This document shows, piece by piece, positions 20,275 through 28,476 of a DNA stretch of 28,829 nt. The position numbers and the translations under genes are program-made. Numbering within the stretch: the stretch's first letter is position 1; the number at the start of each line of letters is the position of its first letter. Source of the DNA: an uncultured Christensenella sp. (lineage in GTDB: Bacteria > Bacillota > Clostridia > Christensenellales > Borkfalkiaceae); the NCBI GenBank assembly GCA_910583855.1, contig CAJTYL010000016.1, positions 1-28,829 of the forward strand, read 5' to 3'. The notes beneath the pieces were generated by a model that was not told where the DNA came from, ran no database searches, and worked only from the letters and a program-made list of their open reading frames with translations.

Positions 20275-20832
20275 ATGAACTCTAAAGAAGGTAACAATAA
20301 TACGGCAAAGAAAGGCAGAAAGACCAAATACACGCCCAAAATAGTAGAGCGTATTTGTGAACTTGTAGCAAAGGACACTTACAGCGTCCCGGAACTTTGC
20401 CGCGCCGTTGGCATTGACGAAGCGACCTTCTACCGTTGGAAGAATGATAAAAGCGAGTTTTGCGAAGCATTAGAAAAGGCAGAAGATAAACGTTTAGCCT
20501 TCTTTGCCACAGAAGCAAAACGAAGCCTTTTAAAAAAGATACAAGGCTATACGGTGCAGGAAAAGCACATAGTAACCGTAGGAAGCGGAAAGTTCGATGT
20601 AAACGGGAAGGAAATACCGCGTATAAAGGAGCAAAAAACAGTAGATAAGCATTTCCAGCCGGACACAGCGGCGATAATATTCACGCTTACCAACGCAGAA
20701 CCGGAACGCTGGCGCAACCGACAAAACGCGGAAGTTACCGGGAAGGACGGCAAAGACCTTATACCGCCCGCCCGTACATTGACGAAAGAAGAAGCTAAAG
20801 AACTATTTAAAAAGTTGGATAGTGAGTGCTAA
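20275..20832 (+). CDS. terS: Terminase small subunit
   Basis: A 185-residue protein. An N-terminal helix-turn-helix (YTPKIVERICELVAKDTYSV, then PELCRAVGIDEATFYRWKN) recognises DNA; the middle (KSEFCEALEKAEDKRLAFFA) is the oligomerisation helix, and the end FTLTNAEPERWRNRQNAEVT is the usual phage terminase small-subunit tail. It marks the phage genome for packaging. Overlaps the terL start by 11 bp. Confidence is high from the combination of motif and position. Confidence 0.85.
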   Translation: MNSKEGNNNTAKKGRKTKYTPKIVERICELVAKDTYSVPELCRAVGIDEATFYRWKNDKSEFCEALEKAEDKRLAFFATEAKRSLLKKIQGYTVQEKHIVTVGSGKFDVNGKEIPRIKEQKTVDKHFQPDTAAIIFTLTNAEPERWRNRQNAEVTGKDGKDLIPPARTLTKEEAKELFKKLDSEC

Positions 20833-22285
20833 AGGGATAAGGGATATAGACGTAATACGTACCTTTGTTTTGCAGGGAACGTTAAACTTTACGCGGTACT
20901 TCTTCAAGATTAGGCAGAAGCGAAAGTTTGTTATAGGCAAACATCATAGGGAAATAGCTGCCGCGCTTGATAAAGTGCTTTGTGGGGAAATTACGCGCCT
21001 TATCATAAACATTGCGCCGCGATACGGAAAGACCGAATTAGCGGTTAAGAACTTCATAGCGGAAGGGTTGGCTATAAACCCGAAGGCTAAGTTTATTCAT
21101 CTTTCCTATTCCGACGACTTAGCCCGCGACAACTCGCGCGGCGTGCAGGATATTATAAACGAACCGGAATACAGACGCATTTTTCCGGCTACTATACCGA
21201 CTTCCACCAATACAAAGAAGTGGTACACGACCGAGGGCGGCGGCTTGTATGCCGTTTCTTCCGCTGGGCAGGTTACGGGCTTCGGCGCGGGGTTGGTTGA
21301 TGAAGAAGAAAACGACGAATTGGCAAAAGAAGTTGAAGAACTTGATGGGTTGAACGCTGACGGCTTCGGCGGCGCAATTATTATAGACGACCCCATAAAG
21401 CCGGACGACGCACGTAGCGCACAAGTTCGCGAGAAAGTAAACAACAAGTTTGAAACAACGATACGAAACCGCGTAAACAGCCGAAAGACCCCGATAATAA
21501 TTATTATGCAAAGGTTGGACGAAGACGACCTTTGCGGTTATCTGCAACGCCTTGAACCGGACGAATGGACGGTATTAAGCCTTCCGGTAATAGAAACGGG
21601 CGAAGACGGAAAAGAACACGCGTTATGGGAGTTCAAGCATACACTACAAGAACTCTATAACCTTCGCGAGAAGAACGTTTACGTTTTTGATACCCAGTAT
21701 ATGCAGAACCCGACACCATTAACCGGGCTTATGTACGAACGCGAATTTAAGACCTACGAGGTACAGCCCGTTACCCGGAAGCGAAAGGTAAAAGCCTACA
21801 TAGATACGGCAGATACGGGCGCGGACTTTCTTTGCTGTATTATCTACCTCGAAACGGAAATAGGAAACTTCATCATTGACGTGTACTATACGCAGGCTGC
21901 AATGGAAACAACCGAACCGGAAACAGCGCGCAGGCTTACCAAGTATAAGGTAGAAGAAGCCATAATAGAAAGCAACAATGGCGGGCGCGGCTTCTCCCGG
22001 AACGTTGAAGCGCAATGCCGCATATTAGGCAACCGGGAAACTTCCTTTACGTGGTTCCACCAATCAGAAAACAAGGAAGTGCGCATATTCAACCACTCGG
22101 CGGAAGTGCAGAACCTTACTTACTTCCCGAAAGGTTGGGAACATCTTTTCCCACAGTTCTATAAAGCGATAACCCAATACAAGAAGACCGGAAAGAACGC
22201 ACACGACGACGCGCCGGACGCATTGACGGGAACGATAGAGAAACGCGGAAGCCAACCCCAAAAACTTAATAGAATATTTCGATAA
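20822..22285 (+). CDS. terL: Terminase large subunit
   Basis: 487 residues from a GTG start at 20822, the first in-frame start consistent with the coupling to terS. Walker A is PRYGKT (66-71); Walker B is IIIDD (186-190), with the DDPIKPDDARS continuation; TIRNRVNSRKTPIIIIMQRL is the coupling motif. The nuclease half has Asp in AYIDTADTGADF, Asn/Glu in AIIESNNGG and Asp in HDDAPDALTG. This is the motor that drives DNA into the prohead and cuts it. Complete, with an acidic insert (EEENDELAKEVEELD) just before Walker B. Confidence 0.95.
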   Translation: MSAKGIRDIDVIRTFVLQGTLNFTRYFFKIRQKRKFVIGKHHREIAAALDKVLCGEITRLIINIAPRYGKTELAVKNFIAEGLAINPKAKFIHLSYSDDLARDNSRGVQDIINEPEYRRIFPATIPTSTNTKKWYTTEGGGLYAVSSAGQVTGFGAGLVDEEENDELAKEVEELDGLNADGFGGAIIIDDPIKPDDARSAQVREKVNNKFETTIRNRVNSRKTPIIIIMQRLDEDDLCGYLQRLEPDEWTVLSLPVIETGEDGKEHALWEFKHTLQELYNLREKNVYVFDTQYMQNPTPLTGLMYEREFKTYEVQPVTRKRKVKAYIDTADTGADFLCCIIYLETEIGNFIIDVYYTQAAMETTEPETARRLTKYKVEEAIIESNNGGRGFSRNVEAQCRILGNRETSFTWFHQSENKEVRIFNHSAEVQNLTYFPKGWEHLFPQFYKAITQYKKTGKNAHDDAPDALTGTIEKRGSQPQKLNRIFR

Positions 22286-22302
22286 CTTAAATATTTACAG
22301 CT

Positions 22303-23787
22303 ATGACAATAGAAGAACTATTACAAAGCGAAGACATTAGCAAAGTCGTTAGTGAATTGAGAAACGGACGTTTGAGTGTAGAACCGAACACAAAGGAACA
22401 CGCCGCGCAGTACGACCCGAAGCTGCACGATATAAATGACACGCAAAAGCGACCGGACAAACTTGTAGTAATTGATAAGGACAGCGACGAATACGGCGAA
22501 GTCAAAAACGTGAACCCGAACGTAGAACAGACTACGGAACAAGGGTTCAGAATAGAACCCGTAGCGCGTATAGCATTAGCTATTCAAAAGTTGATAGTAA
22601 AACGCGCCGTAGCTTTCACATTCGGCAACCCGGTTACTTATGGAAGTAACCCGGAAGGGGAAGACGAAAAAGCTCTTTTGAAGGCTATAAACCGAGCCTT
22701 CCACGACGTTAAGGAAAAGACACTTAACAGACGGATAGCGCGAAGCCTTTACAGCATGACAGAAGTAGCCGAACTTTGGTATCCGGTAGAAGTGCCTGAA
22801 CACGAAACCTACGGCTTCAAAACTACGAAAAAATTTAAGGTAGCCATATTCAGCCCGATGTTTGGCGATAGGCTTTACCCCTACTTTGACGACACGCGCG
22901 ATATGGTTGCGTTTAGTCGCCAATTTACGCGCAAAGACCGGGATATGATTACACGTACCTACTTTGAAACCTATACGAAAGACAAACATTATTTATGGTG
23001 TTGCGACGGTTTGGACGGGGAAGTAGCGGGTAAAAATTGGACTCTGGTAGAAGGCTTCCCGAAAGAATTAACAATAGGAAAGATACCCGTTATTTATGCC
23101 TGCCAGCCACAAGTAGAATGGGAAGACGTTCAAAGCCTTATAGACCGATTGGAAAAGCTGCTTTCCAACTTCGCCGACACGAACGACTACCACGCCAGCC
23201 CTAAGATTTTCGTACAAGGAAAGGTTATAGGATTTGCCCGGAAAGGGGAAGCCGGGGCTATCATTGAAGGGGAAAACGGGGCTACCGCGCAATATTTGGC
23301 ATGGCAAAACGCGCCCGAAAGTGTTAAGCTGGAAATAGAAACGCTCCTGCGCATGATTTACACCATTACGCAAACGCCCGACATTTCGTTTGATACCGTC
23401 AAAGGAATAGGTGCTATTTCCGGCGTAGCCTTACAACTCCTTTTCATGGACGCACATTTAAAGGTGCAGGATAAAAGCGAAATATTTTCAGACTATTTGC
23501 AGCGAAGGGTAAACGTACTAAAAGCCTTCTTCAAACAAGCGCATTTGGAATGGTCTAAGGCTTGCGACAATCTAATAATAGAACCCGAAATAGTACCTTA
23601 CATCATCGAAGACGAACTTAGTAAGATAAACATTCTTACATCAGCAAACGGAAACAAGCAGATTGCAAGCCGACGCGCCACTATTCAGCGTTTGGGATGG
23701 GCGGATAACGTGGACGAAGAAGAAAAGGCTATAATTAACGAAGAAGATCGGGAAAATAGCTATTATCAGAACGAACCGACTATTTAG
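22303..23787 (+). CDS. SPP1-type portal protein
   Basis: A 494-residue protein. RIEPVARIALAIQKLIVKRA, FTFGNPVTYGSNPEG, RLYPYFDDTRDMVAFSRQFT and RMIYTITQTPDISFDTVKGI, then GAISGVALQLLFMDAHLKVQ match the SPP1 gp6-like portal family. It forms the dodecameric ring through which TerL pumps DNA. Usual family length (450-520). The ATG follows TTTACAGCT. A 123-bp gap with a 17-bp inverted repeat and a long hairpin separates it from the MuF gene. Confidence 0.9.
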   Translation: MTIEELLQSEDISKVVSELRNGRLSVEPNTKEHAAQYDPKLHDINDTQKRPDKLVVIDKDSDEYGEVKNVNPNVEQTTEQGFRIEPVARIALAIQKLIVKRAVAFTFGNPVTYGSNPEGEDEKALLKAINRAFHDVKEKTLNRRIARSLYSMTEVAELWYPVEVPEHETYGFKTTKKFKVAIFSPMFGDRLYPYFDDTRDMVAFSRQFTRKDRDMITRTYFETYTKDKHYLWCCDGLDGEVAGKNWTLVEGFPKELTIGKIPVIYACQPQVEWEDVQSLIDRLEKLLSNFADTNDYHASPKIFVQGKVIGFARKGEAGAIIEGENGATAQYLAWQNAPESVKLEIETLLRMIYTITQTPDISFDTVKGIGAISGVALQLLFMDAHLKVQDKSEIFSDYLQRRVNVLKAFFKQAHLEWSKACDNLIIEPEIVPYIIEDELSKINILTSANGNKQIASRRATIQRLGWADNVDEEEKAIINEEDRENSYYQNEPTI

Positions 23788-23796
23788 CTTTAACTA

Positions 23797-23813
23797 CGTA
23801 TTAAAATAATACG
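23797..23813. repeat. 17-bp inverted repeat, IR family member 4
   Basis: CGTAT-TAAAATA-ATACG: perfect 5-bp arms, spacer different from members 1 and 3. Ten bases after the portal stop. Confidence 0.55.
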
Positions 23814-23829
23814 CTTTTCTTTGATTTGT

Positions 23830-23882
23830 GCGCGTTTCTACCTTTCGGACATACAAACTAACGCAAAAGGAAAGAAACGCGC
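23830..23882 (+). promoter_or_regulatory. Long stem-loop before the MuF gene
   Basis: GCGCGTTTCT (23830-23839) pairs with AGAAACGCGC (23873-23882) over 10 bp; CCTTT (23841-23845) and AAAGG (23866-23870) extend the stem across a small internal loop. No T-run follows. It may stabilise or separately process the mRNA for the MuF gene, or slow translation. Confidence 0.55.
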
Positions 23883-23910
23883 TTAAACGCGATTTTTCAA
23901 GAAAATAACT

Positions 23911-26178
23911 ATGGCAAAAGAAAACCAGCTTATAATACAGCTTCGTGGATTTGACGCGAAACACTACATAAGAACCGAACGCTACGCAAAGCAAGTAGCC
24001 AAGCTATACCAAACGGCGGCGGATGAATTTGCCAGCCTTGCGGGAAAGATTAACCTTCCGGCTGGTGGAACGTTTAACTTTGACGACTTCCCGAAAGCCA
24101 AGAAGCAGGCGCGCGGCATTGTTACCCGACTTGCTGGAAAGATTGAAGCCGTAGTTACTTCCGGGCAACGCTCCGAATGGCTGGCAGCATGTCAGAAGAA
24201 CGACGCTTTTTTAGCTTCCATACTTCGGACTTCCAAACTAACCAAAGAAGAAGCCGAACGTTACCAAGCGCGTAACCTTGAAGCCCTTAGTGCATTTCAG
24301 AAACGTAAAGAAAACGGTTTGAACCTTAGCCAAAGGGTTTGGAAGTATGCCGAAGAATTAAAAGACGCTATGGAATTGGGCATAGACGTAGGATTAGGGG
24401 AAGGAAAAAGCGCACAGCAATTAAGCCGTGATTTACGACAATACTTGAATGAACCCGACCGACTTTATAGGCGAGTACGCGATAAAGGCGGCAACCTGCG
24501 ACTAAGTAAGGCGGCAAAGATGTACCACCCCGGACAAGGTGTTTACCGTTCTTCAGCAAAGAACGCCCAGCGATTGACACGCACCGAAATAAACATGGCG
24601 TACCGGGAAAGCGAATACTTACGATGGCAACAGCTTGATTTTATTGTGGGTATTCGTGTAATGCTTAGCAACAACCACACTATAAAGAACTCCAAAGGCG
24701 AACCCGTTCCGTTTGTGGACATTTGCGACACGTTGGCAGGGGATTACCCGAAAACATTCAAATTCGTAGGGTGGCATCCACAATGCCGCTGTTTCGCCGT
24801 TCCCATCATGGCGGATTACGACGAATACAACAAGAACCGGGCTAATAGGCTAAAAGCGATTGTTAAAGGCGCACAGTATAAAAGCCTTCCTTCACGACGG
24901 ACAGTTAAGGACGTACCTAAAGCCTTTCGGGATTACATCAGCAGCATTGAAGAACGTGCGAAGGGCTGGAAGTCTATGCCTTATTATATTCGCGATAACT
25001 TCAACGGCGGAAAGATTAGCGGCGGGTTGAAGACTGGGATAGCAAGTAAAGCAATGAATACCGTAGAACCATGTACGGATTTCGACAGCGATATAGCTTA
25101 TTACAAGCGTTGGGCGTATTCCTTTGGTTTGGATGTTTCCTCTTTAGACACTTTGCGCAATTCCGGTAACAGAGCCGCATTAACCGGAGAAATAGATAAA
25201 GTGGATAACGTTCTACTTCAACGAAAGCGTGAATGGCTTAGGGCTATAAGCGACCTACGGGATTTTATAGATAAAGACATGAAAGGCTTTGCCGATCTGC
25301 AAAAGGAATACACAAATATTATAAATGCTAACGAAGTACATACTTCAAACTATTACGGCGATTGCATCCCAAAGCTACAACAAGCATTATCCAAAGCTAA
25401 GACAGATTTACAGAAGGCTAAAGCGGAAGTAGCCAAAGGCGGAGATAACCCGCATCCGGCATTAAGAACCGCCTACACTTCGGATGTACAAGTAGATGAA
25501 ACCTTTGCAAAGATAAACAAGGAACTTACCGAAAAATGGTTTGAGAACGGAGATTTAAAACTAACTCCAACGAGAAGAACGGGGGTAAACGGTTTTACGT
25601 ACATGGACGGGCGTTTATCATTAACGCCGGATAGATTAGCCGGGGTAAAATCTGCATTAGCCAAGATAGCTACAAGACATTCGGCAGACATAACAAAAGG
25701 AGAAGCAGACGCTATGGCTACCTTTTGGCATGAGATTACACATAATAGGAACAAACCGGGAAATATGTATCTTACCGATACGCAACGGCGTTATATGGAA
25801 TTGGCAAACGAATTTGTATCACGTAAGACCCTACCGGAGTTTTACAAGAAATTAGGATGTTCCAAAACACCTTATCCCGAATTTATTACGAACCGTAATT
25901 CTACCGGATATAATACAATGGTTAATAATTACGATTGGGTTATAAGTAACTTCGGGCTTGACGCTAATAAAGTATTAGCTACGGTAAAAAGAAATCTATA
26001 TAACGAAGTTTATTCCGACCAATTAACCGGATTGAAACAAGGTTTGTTAGATGGTGGGTTAAAACGCTTAGACGGTAAGAAGGTTAGTAAATCAGACTTA
26101 AACAATATATTAAAATGCTGTTGCTGCGGACGGGAAACGCTTGAAAATTGGCTAAAGCAAAACGGATATATGAACTAA
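23911..26178 (+). CDS. MuF minor head protein fused to an HExxH metallopeptidase-like domain
   Basis: A 755-residue protein, about twice the usual MuF length. Residues ~1-350 hold the phage Mu gpF-like head morphogenesis part: LTRTEINMAYRESEYLRWQQ (about 222) and GWHPQCRCFAVP (about 287). The C-terminal ~375 residues differ: a helical section, then FWHEITHNRNKPG with HEITH at 607-611, the HExxH zinc-protease signature, followed by an ELANEFVSRKT segment with possible third-ligand Glu. Four adjacent Cys (KCCCCGRE) sit near the end. The 3' part is more AT-rich than the 5' part. MuF-toxin fusions are known in other phages; a peptidase cargo carried in the head and delivered on infection, or a head protease, are both possible. 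Confidence 0.8.
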   Translation: MAKENQLIIQLRGFDAKHYIRTERYAKQVAKLYQTAADEFASLAGKINLPAGGTFNFDDFPKAKKQARGIVTRLAGKIEAVVTSGQRSEWLAACQKNDAFLASILRTSKLTKEEAERYQARNLEALSAFQKRKENGLNLSQRVWKYAEELKDAMELGIDVGLGEGKSAQQLSRDLRQYLNEPDRLYRRVRDKGGNLRLSKAAKMYHPGQGVYRSSAKNAQRLTRTEINMAYRESEYLRWQQLDFIVGIRVMLSNNHTIKNSKGEPVPFVDICDTLAGDYPKTFKFVGWHPQCRCFAVPIMADYDEYNKNRANRLKAIVKGAQYKSLPSRRTVKDVPKAFRDYISSIEERAKGWKSMPYYIRDNFNGGKISGGLKTGIASKAMNTVEPCTDFDSDIAYYKRWAYSFGLDVSSLDTLRNSGNRAALTGEIDKVDNVLLQRKREWLRAISDLRDFIDKDMKGFADLQKEYTNIINANEVHTSNYYGDCIPKLQQALSKAKTDLQKAKAEVAKGGDNPHPALRTAYTSDVQVDETFAKINKELTEKWFENGDLKLTPTRRTGVNGFTYMDGRLSLTPDRLAGVKSALAKIATRHSADITKGEADAMATFWHEITHNRNKPGNMYLTDTQRRYMELANEFVSRKTLPEFYKKLGCSKTPYPEFITNRNSTGYNTMVNNYDWVISNFGLDANKVLATVKRNLYNEVYSDQLTGLKQGLLDGGLKRLDGKKVSKSDLNNILKCCCCGRETLENWLKQNGYMN

Positions 26179-26197
26179 GGGGCTATTACCCCTTAGT
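26174..26197. terminator. Bidirectional terminator between convergent genes
   Basis: ACTAAGGGG-CTATTA-CCCCTTAGT: a perfect 9-bp stem that contains the stop codons of both the MuF gene (+) and the first leftward gene (-). It is palindromic and would act on both strands, although no long T-run follows. Confidence 0.65.
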
Positions 26198-26474
26198 CTA
26201 TAATATAGCCTTTCTTCATAGCCTTACCGTTTTCTTCATCCCGTTCCTTTTCCAATTTGACAGCATAAGAAGCCGCCGCCGCTTCTAATTGCTTATCGCC
26301 AATTTTATAAGCAAGGTATTCAATATCACGTGCTTTATTTATTGGATGACATGTTTTTTTATAATATTCCACGCGATCACTATCTTTAATACTTATCCCG
26401 GTTATTTCTTCAATAATAGCCGGATAGTCGGAAAAATCAAATACGGTTTTGTTTTTTAGTTCTTTTGTTTTCAT
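26193..26474 (-). CDS. Small hypothetical protein, last gene of leftward operon A
   Basis: A 93-residue charged protein (MKTKELKNKTVFDFSDYPAI to MKKGYIID). Mostly helical, no motif recognised. Convergent with the MuF gene; their stop codons lie in a shared hairpin. It and the next gene could be antidote or regulatory partners of the MuF C-terminal domain by location, but there is no sequence evidence of that. Confidence 0.65.
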   Translation of the reverse strand: MKTKELKNKTVFDFSDYPAIIEEITGISIKDSDRVEYYKKTCHPINKARDIEYLAYKIGDKQLEAAAASYAVKLEKERDEENGKAMKKGYIID

Positions 26475-26485
26475 AACAACGTGTT

Positions 26486-26794
26486 TTAATTCAGTTCTTC
26501 GGATGGTTGGGGCGTTCCGGGAACAGACGGATAAAAGGAAGAAACTAATTCATCAAGTTTGCCTATTTCCTTATACAGTTTGCGGGTATAGTACCAGCGA
26601 GTAAGAAAACAAGCCTTATTAACTTTATCAGTCAGTTTTTCTATATAAGCCAATTGAATGGAAACTACTTGCTTTTTAATACTATCGGTAACTATATTAC
26701 ATGCTTCCCCAAATTCGGAAGCAGCTTTAGCCATATCACTAAAAGCATTAACAAAACCGTTAGCCAATTCTTCTACGTTCATATTTTCATCCAT
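26486..26794 (-). CDS. Hypothetical helical protein
   Basis: A 102-residue protein, helical through residues ~5-85 (ELANGFVNAFSDMAKAASEF, KKQVVSIQLAYIEKLTDKVN), then a Pro/Ser tail (SFYPSVPGTPQPSEELN). It overlaps the next upstream gene by 8 bp. No family recognised. Confidence 0.65.
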   Translation of the reverse strand: MDENMNVEELANGFVNAFSDMAKAASEFGEACNIVTDSIKKQVVSIQLAYIEKLTDKVNKACFLTRWYYTRKLYKEIGKLDELVSSFYPSVPGTPQPSEELN

Positions 26795-27278
26795 ACCTTT
26801 TAAAAGAGTTATAAAATAGTTCTACAAATTGTTCCGGCGTATTGATTTCACATTTTTGAAACCTTACCGCCTTAATATACTCCGGCTTCGACAAAGAGAT
26901 ATTAACGCCGGGTTTTTCTTCTTTCCATTCCATACCTACCCTAAAGCCGTAACCGTCAAAACTACCAGATACCCGGTAAACCTTACCGCCTTCCAACCAT
27001 TCCAAAGAGAAAGCCCCGTTCTGCGGGTTCATAGAAATACTGTTAAGTGGTTGCTTCTTAATTACACGCAGAAAATCGCCTTTAAATATCTGCCAGCGAC
27101 AACGGTTGTACGCTTCATCAAGACGAAGCCCGCCCCATTCGATATTTACGCGCCCGGCTTCCACATCTGCATTATTTATCCAATTATCAGCAACCAAACG
27201 TTCAGACCAGCCGTTAGCGTTTAAATATTGCTTCTTTTCAGCGTTGGAAGTTGCAGTAGGTGTTATTATATGCTTCAT
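26787..27278 (-). CDS. Hypothetical beta-rich protein
   Basis: A 163-residue protein. The middle has alternating hydrophobic strands (AFSLEWLEGGKVYRVSGSFD, then GYGFRVGMEWKEEKPGVNIS). It overlaps its neighbours by 8 bp and by an ATGA junction, so it belongs to a four-gene leftward operon (27496 to 26193). No family recognised. Confidence 0.65.
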   Translation of the reverse strand: MKHIITPTATSNAEKKQYLNANGWSERLVADNWINNADVEAGRVNIEWGGLRLDEAYNRCRWQIFKGDFLRVIKKQPLNSISMNPQNGAFSLEWLEGGKVYRVSGSFDGYGFRVGMEWKEEKPGVNISLSKPEYIKAVRFQKCEINTPEQFVELFYNSFKRYG

Positions 27279-27496
27279 CCTTGACTATATTTAGTTTCTA
27301 CTTCTACATGAGAAATACGCGTATCTATAACCTTCCCCGTTTCAGATACATACGGTTGTACCTCTACGCAACCTTTGAAGATTACGGACGTACAGAACTT
27401 GGCGGCAAATTCTTTCAGTTGCGCCGTTATAGCAAGTTCTAAATTAGCCTTAGCACTAAAGAAGGCTTCTTCCGGTGTGATTTGTTTCTCTTCCAT
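27275..27496 (-). CDS. Small hypothetical protein, first gene of leftward operon A
   Basis: A 73-residue protein (MEEKQITPEEAFFSAKANLE to EVETKYSQG). It follows a strong leftward promoter by about 16 nt of leader. ATGA overlap with the next gene at 27275-27278. No family recognised. Confidence 0.65.
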   Translation of the reverse strand: MEEKQITPEEAFFSAKANLELAITAQLKEFAAKFCTSVIFKGCVEVQPYVSETGKVIDTRISHVEVETKYSQG

Positions 27497-27518
27497 ACAA
27501 ATAACTATTTATCAGTCA

Positions 27519-27550
27519 CAAAAGTAAACCTTAGTTTCGAGATAACCAAA
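27519..27550 (-). promoter_or_regulatory. Leftward promoter of operon A
   Basis: On the minus strand: TTTG (27550-27547), 20 bases, TACTTTTG (27526-27519), a full match to the Bacteroidetes promoter consensus. Start near 27512, just upstream of the ATG at 27496. Confidence 0.75.
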
Positions 27551-27574
27551 ATTGAAGACCAAAGGCAGGGGCAC

Positions 27575-27620
27575 AAAAAAGGGACAATAGCAGCCATGCA
27601 ATAGCAGGCGTTACCGTCCC
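27575..27620 (-). terminator. Terminator of leftward operon B
   Basis: On the minus strand GGGACGGTA (27620-27612) pairs with TATTGTCCC (27589-27581) over 9 bp with two G-U pairs, directly followed by six T (27580-27575). It would end transcripts of the lipoprotein and membrane-protein genes before the next promoter. Confidence 0.75.
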
Positions 27621-27692
27621 AAATGGTACGACCATAACCAAACGTTACCAAGAATTACCAACCGGAAAAAGCAATAGCAAAAATTACTCAAA

Positions 27693-27709
27693 CGTATTAC
27701 TTTAATTCG
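27693..27709. repeat. 17-bp inverted repeat, IR family member 5
   Basis: CGTAT-TACTTTA-ATTCG: one arm mismatch, spacer close to members 1 and 3. It overlaps the stop codon of the membrane-protein gene. Confidence 0.5.
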
Positions 27710-27948
27710 CCTTCTTCTTTTTTCGATGAATTACTATCTTCCTCAAGCCAACGCGTTCGACGTTCAAGCCCGGAAATTTTCAACCGTTGTATAGCAGTAT
27801 TAACATAGATACGGGTTAGTTCTTCGGCTTTTTCTTTCCTTTTAGCTCTGTTCCGCCTTGCGCTTGCTATACGAGCCGTAAGAACAATGAAAAGAGCCAG
27901 CACAAAGCACACAAGCAAAACAAAGCCCAAAATAGCTTCTACTTCCAT
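27697..27948 (-). CDS. Single-span membrane protein with cytoplasmic charged tail
   Basis: An 83-residue protein. A hydrophobic span (ILGFVLLVCFVLALFIVLTA, about 6-25) is followed by a very basic stretch (RIASARRNRAKRKEKAEEL), then an acidic tail (EEDSNSSKKEEGELK). By the positive-inside rule the tail faces the cytoplasm. It overlaps the lipoprotein stop by one base. A lipoprotein with a membrane protein recalls spanin pairs or superinfection exclusion, but the tail direction does not favour a typical i-spanin. Confidence 0.7.
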   Translation of the reverse strand: MEVEAILGFVLLVCFVLALFIVLTARIASARRNRAKRKEKAEELTRIYVNTAIQRLKISGLERRTRWLEEDSNSSKKEEGELK

Positions 27949-28397
27949 TATTCCGCGCCTATTACTTCTACAATACTTTCAACTTCAACCCATTTGTTAT
28001 GGTCTTTACTTGAAAGGTCAAACGATACGCTTAATGTACATTGCCCGGATTTCTTAGGAGAATACGAGATAGTAAAAGGCTGGGTGGTAGAAACGCCGAT
28101 TACTTCATTTCCAACGTTGGGGGTGTTTAAGTAGTAGGTAACTTTTTCAACAGAACCGTTTATAATTTTCATTAATTCAGTGTCAGACAAACAGAACGGC
28201 GCAAAATTCACAGAATACGTGCGCCCAACATAAACGCTATTCAGTTGTTCAATACTCCCAACTTCACTAAAAAAGGCAGAAGCCCGGACGGTTGTAGAAA
28301 GGTAGTTTGGTTCTTCTTCGGGTTCATTGTTTGAGTTTGAACAACCGGAAAGCAACAAACCCGGAAGTAGTAGGAAGGAAAGTAATAACTTCTTCAT
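27948..28397 (-). CDS. Phage-encoded lipoprotein
   Basis: 149 residues from ATG 28397, which gives a normal signal peptide start (MKKLLLSFLLLPGLLLSGCS); an in-frame ATG at 28421 would add eight unlikely residues. The lipobox LLSGC puts the lipidated Cys at residue 18. The acidic stretch SNNEPEEEPN right after it is like the Bacteroidetes lipoprotein export signal, so surface display is possible. The rest (FTISYSPKKSGQCTLSVSFD) looks beta-sandwich-like. Lysogeny-expressed lipoproteins may change the host surface or block superinfection; that is inference. Confidence 0.8.
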   Translation of the reverse strand: MKKLLLSFLLLPGLLLSGCSNSNNEPEEEPNYLSTTVRASAFFSEVGSIEQLNSVYVGRTYSVNFAPFCLSDTELMKIINGSVEKVTYYLNTPNVGNEVIGVSTTQPFTISYSPKKSGQCTLSVSFDLSSKDHNKWVEVESIVEVIGAE

Positions 28398-28476
28398 TTT
28401 ATTTGCTAACTTTGCACCCACCGCCCGAAGCAGATATTACACTTTACTACATAAAGAAAGCGCGGACTATATAGGT

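Noticed and set aside
27502..27594. 30-codon hydrophobic minus-strand ORF in the gap before operon A
   Set aside because: It spans the terminator and the promoter of operon A, so it is unlikely to be translated.
28406..28413. TAACTTTG on the plus strand, like a -7 box
   Set aside because: No -33 match and no rightward gene downstream; it lies in the lipoprotein leader. An antisense RNA is possible but unsupported.
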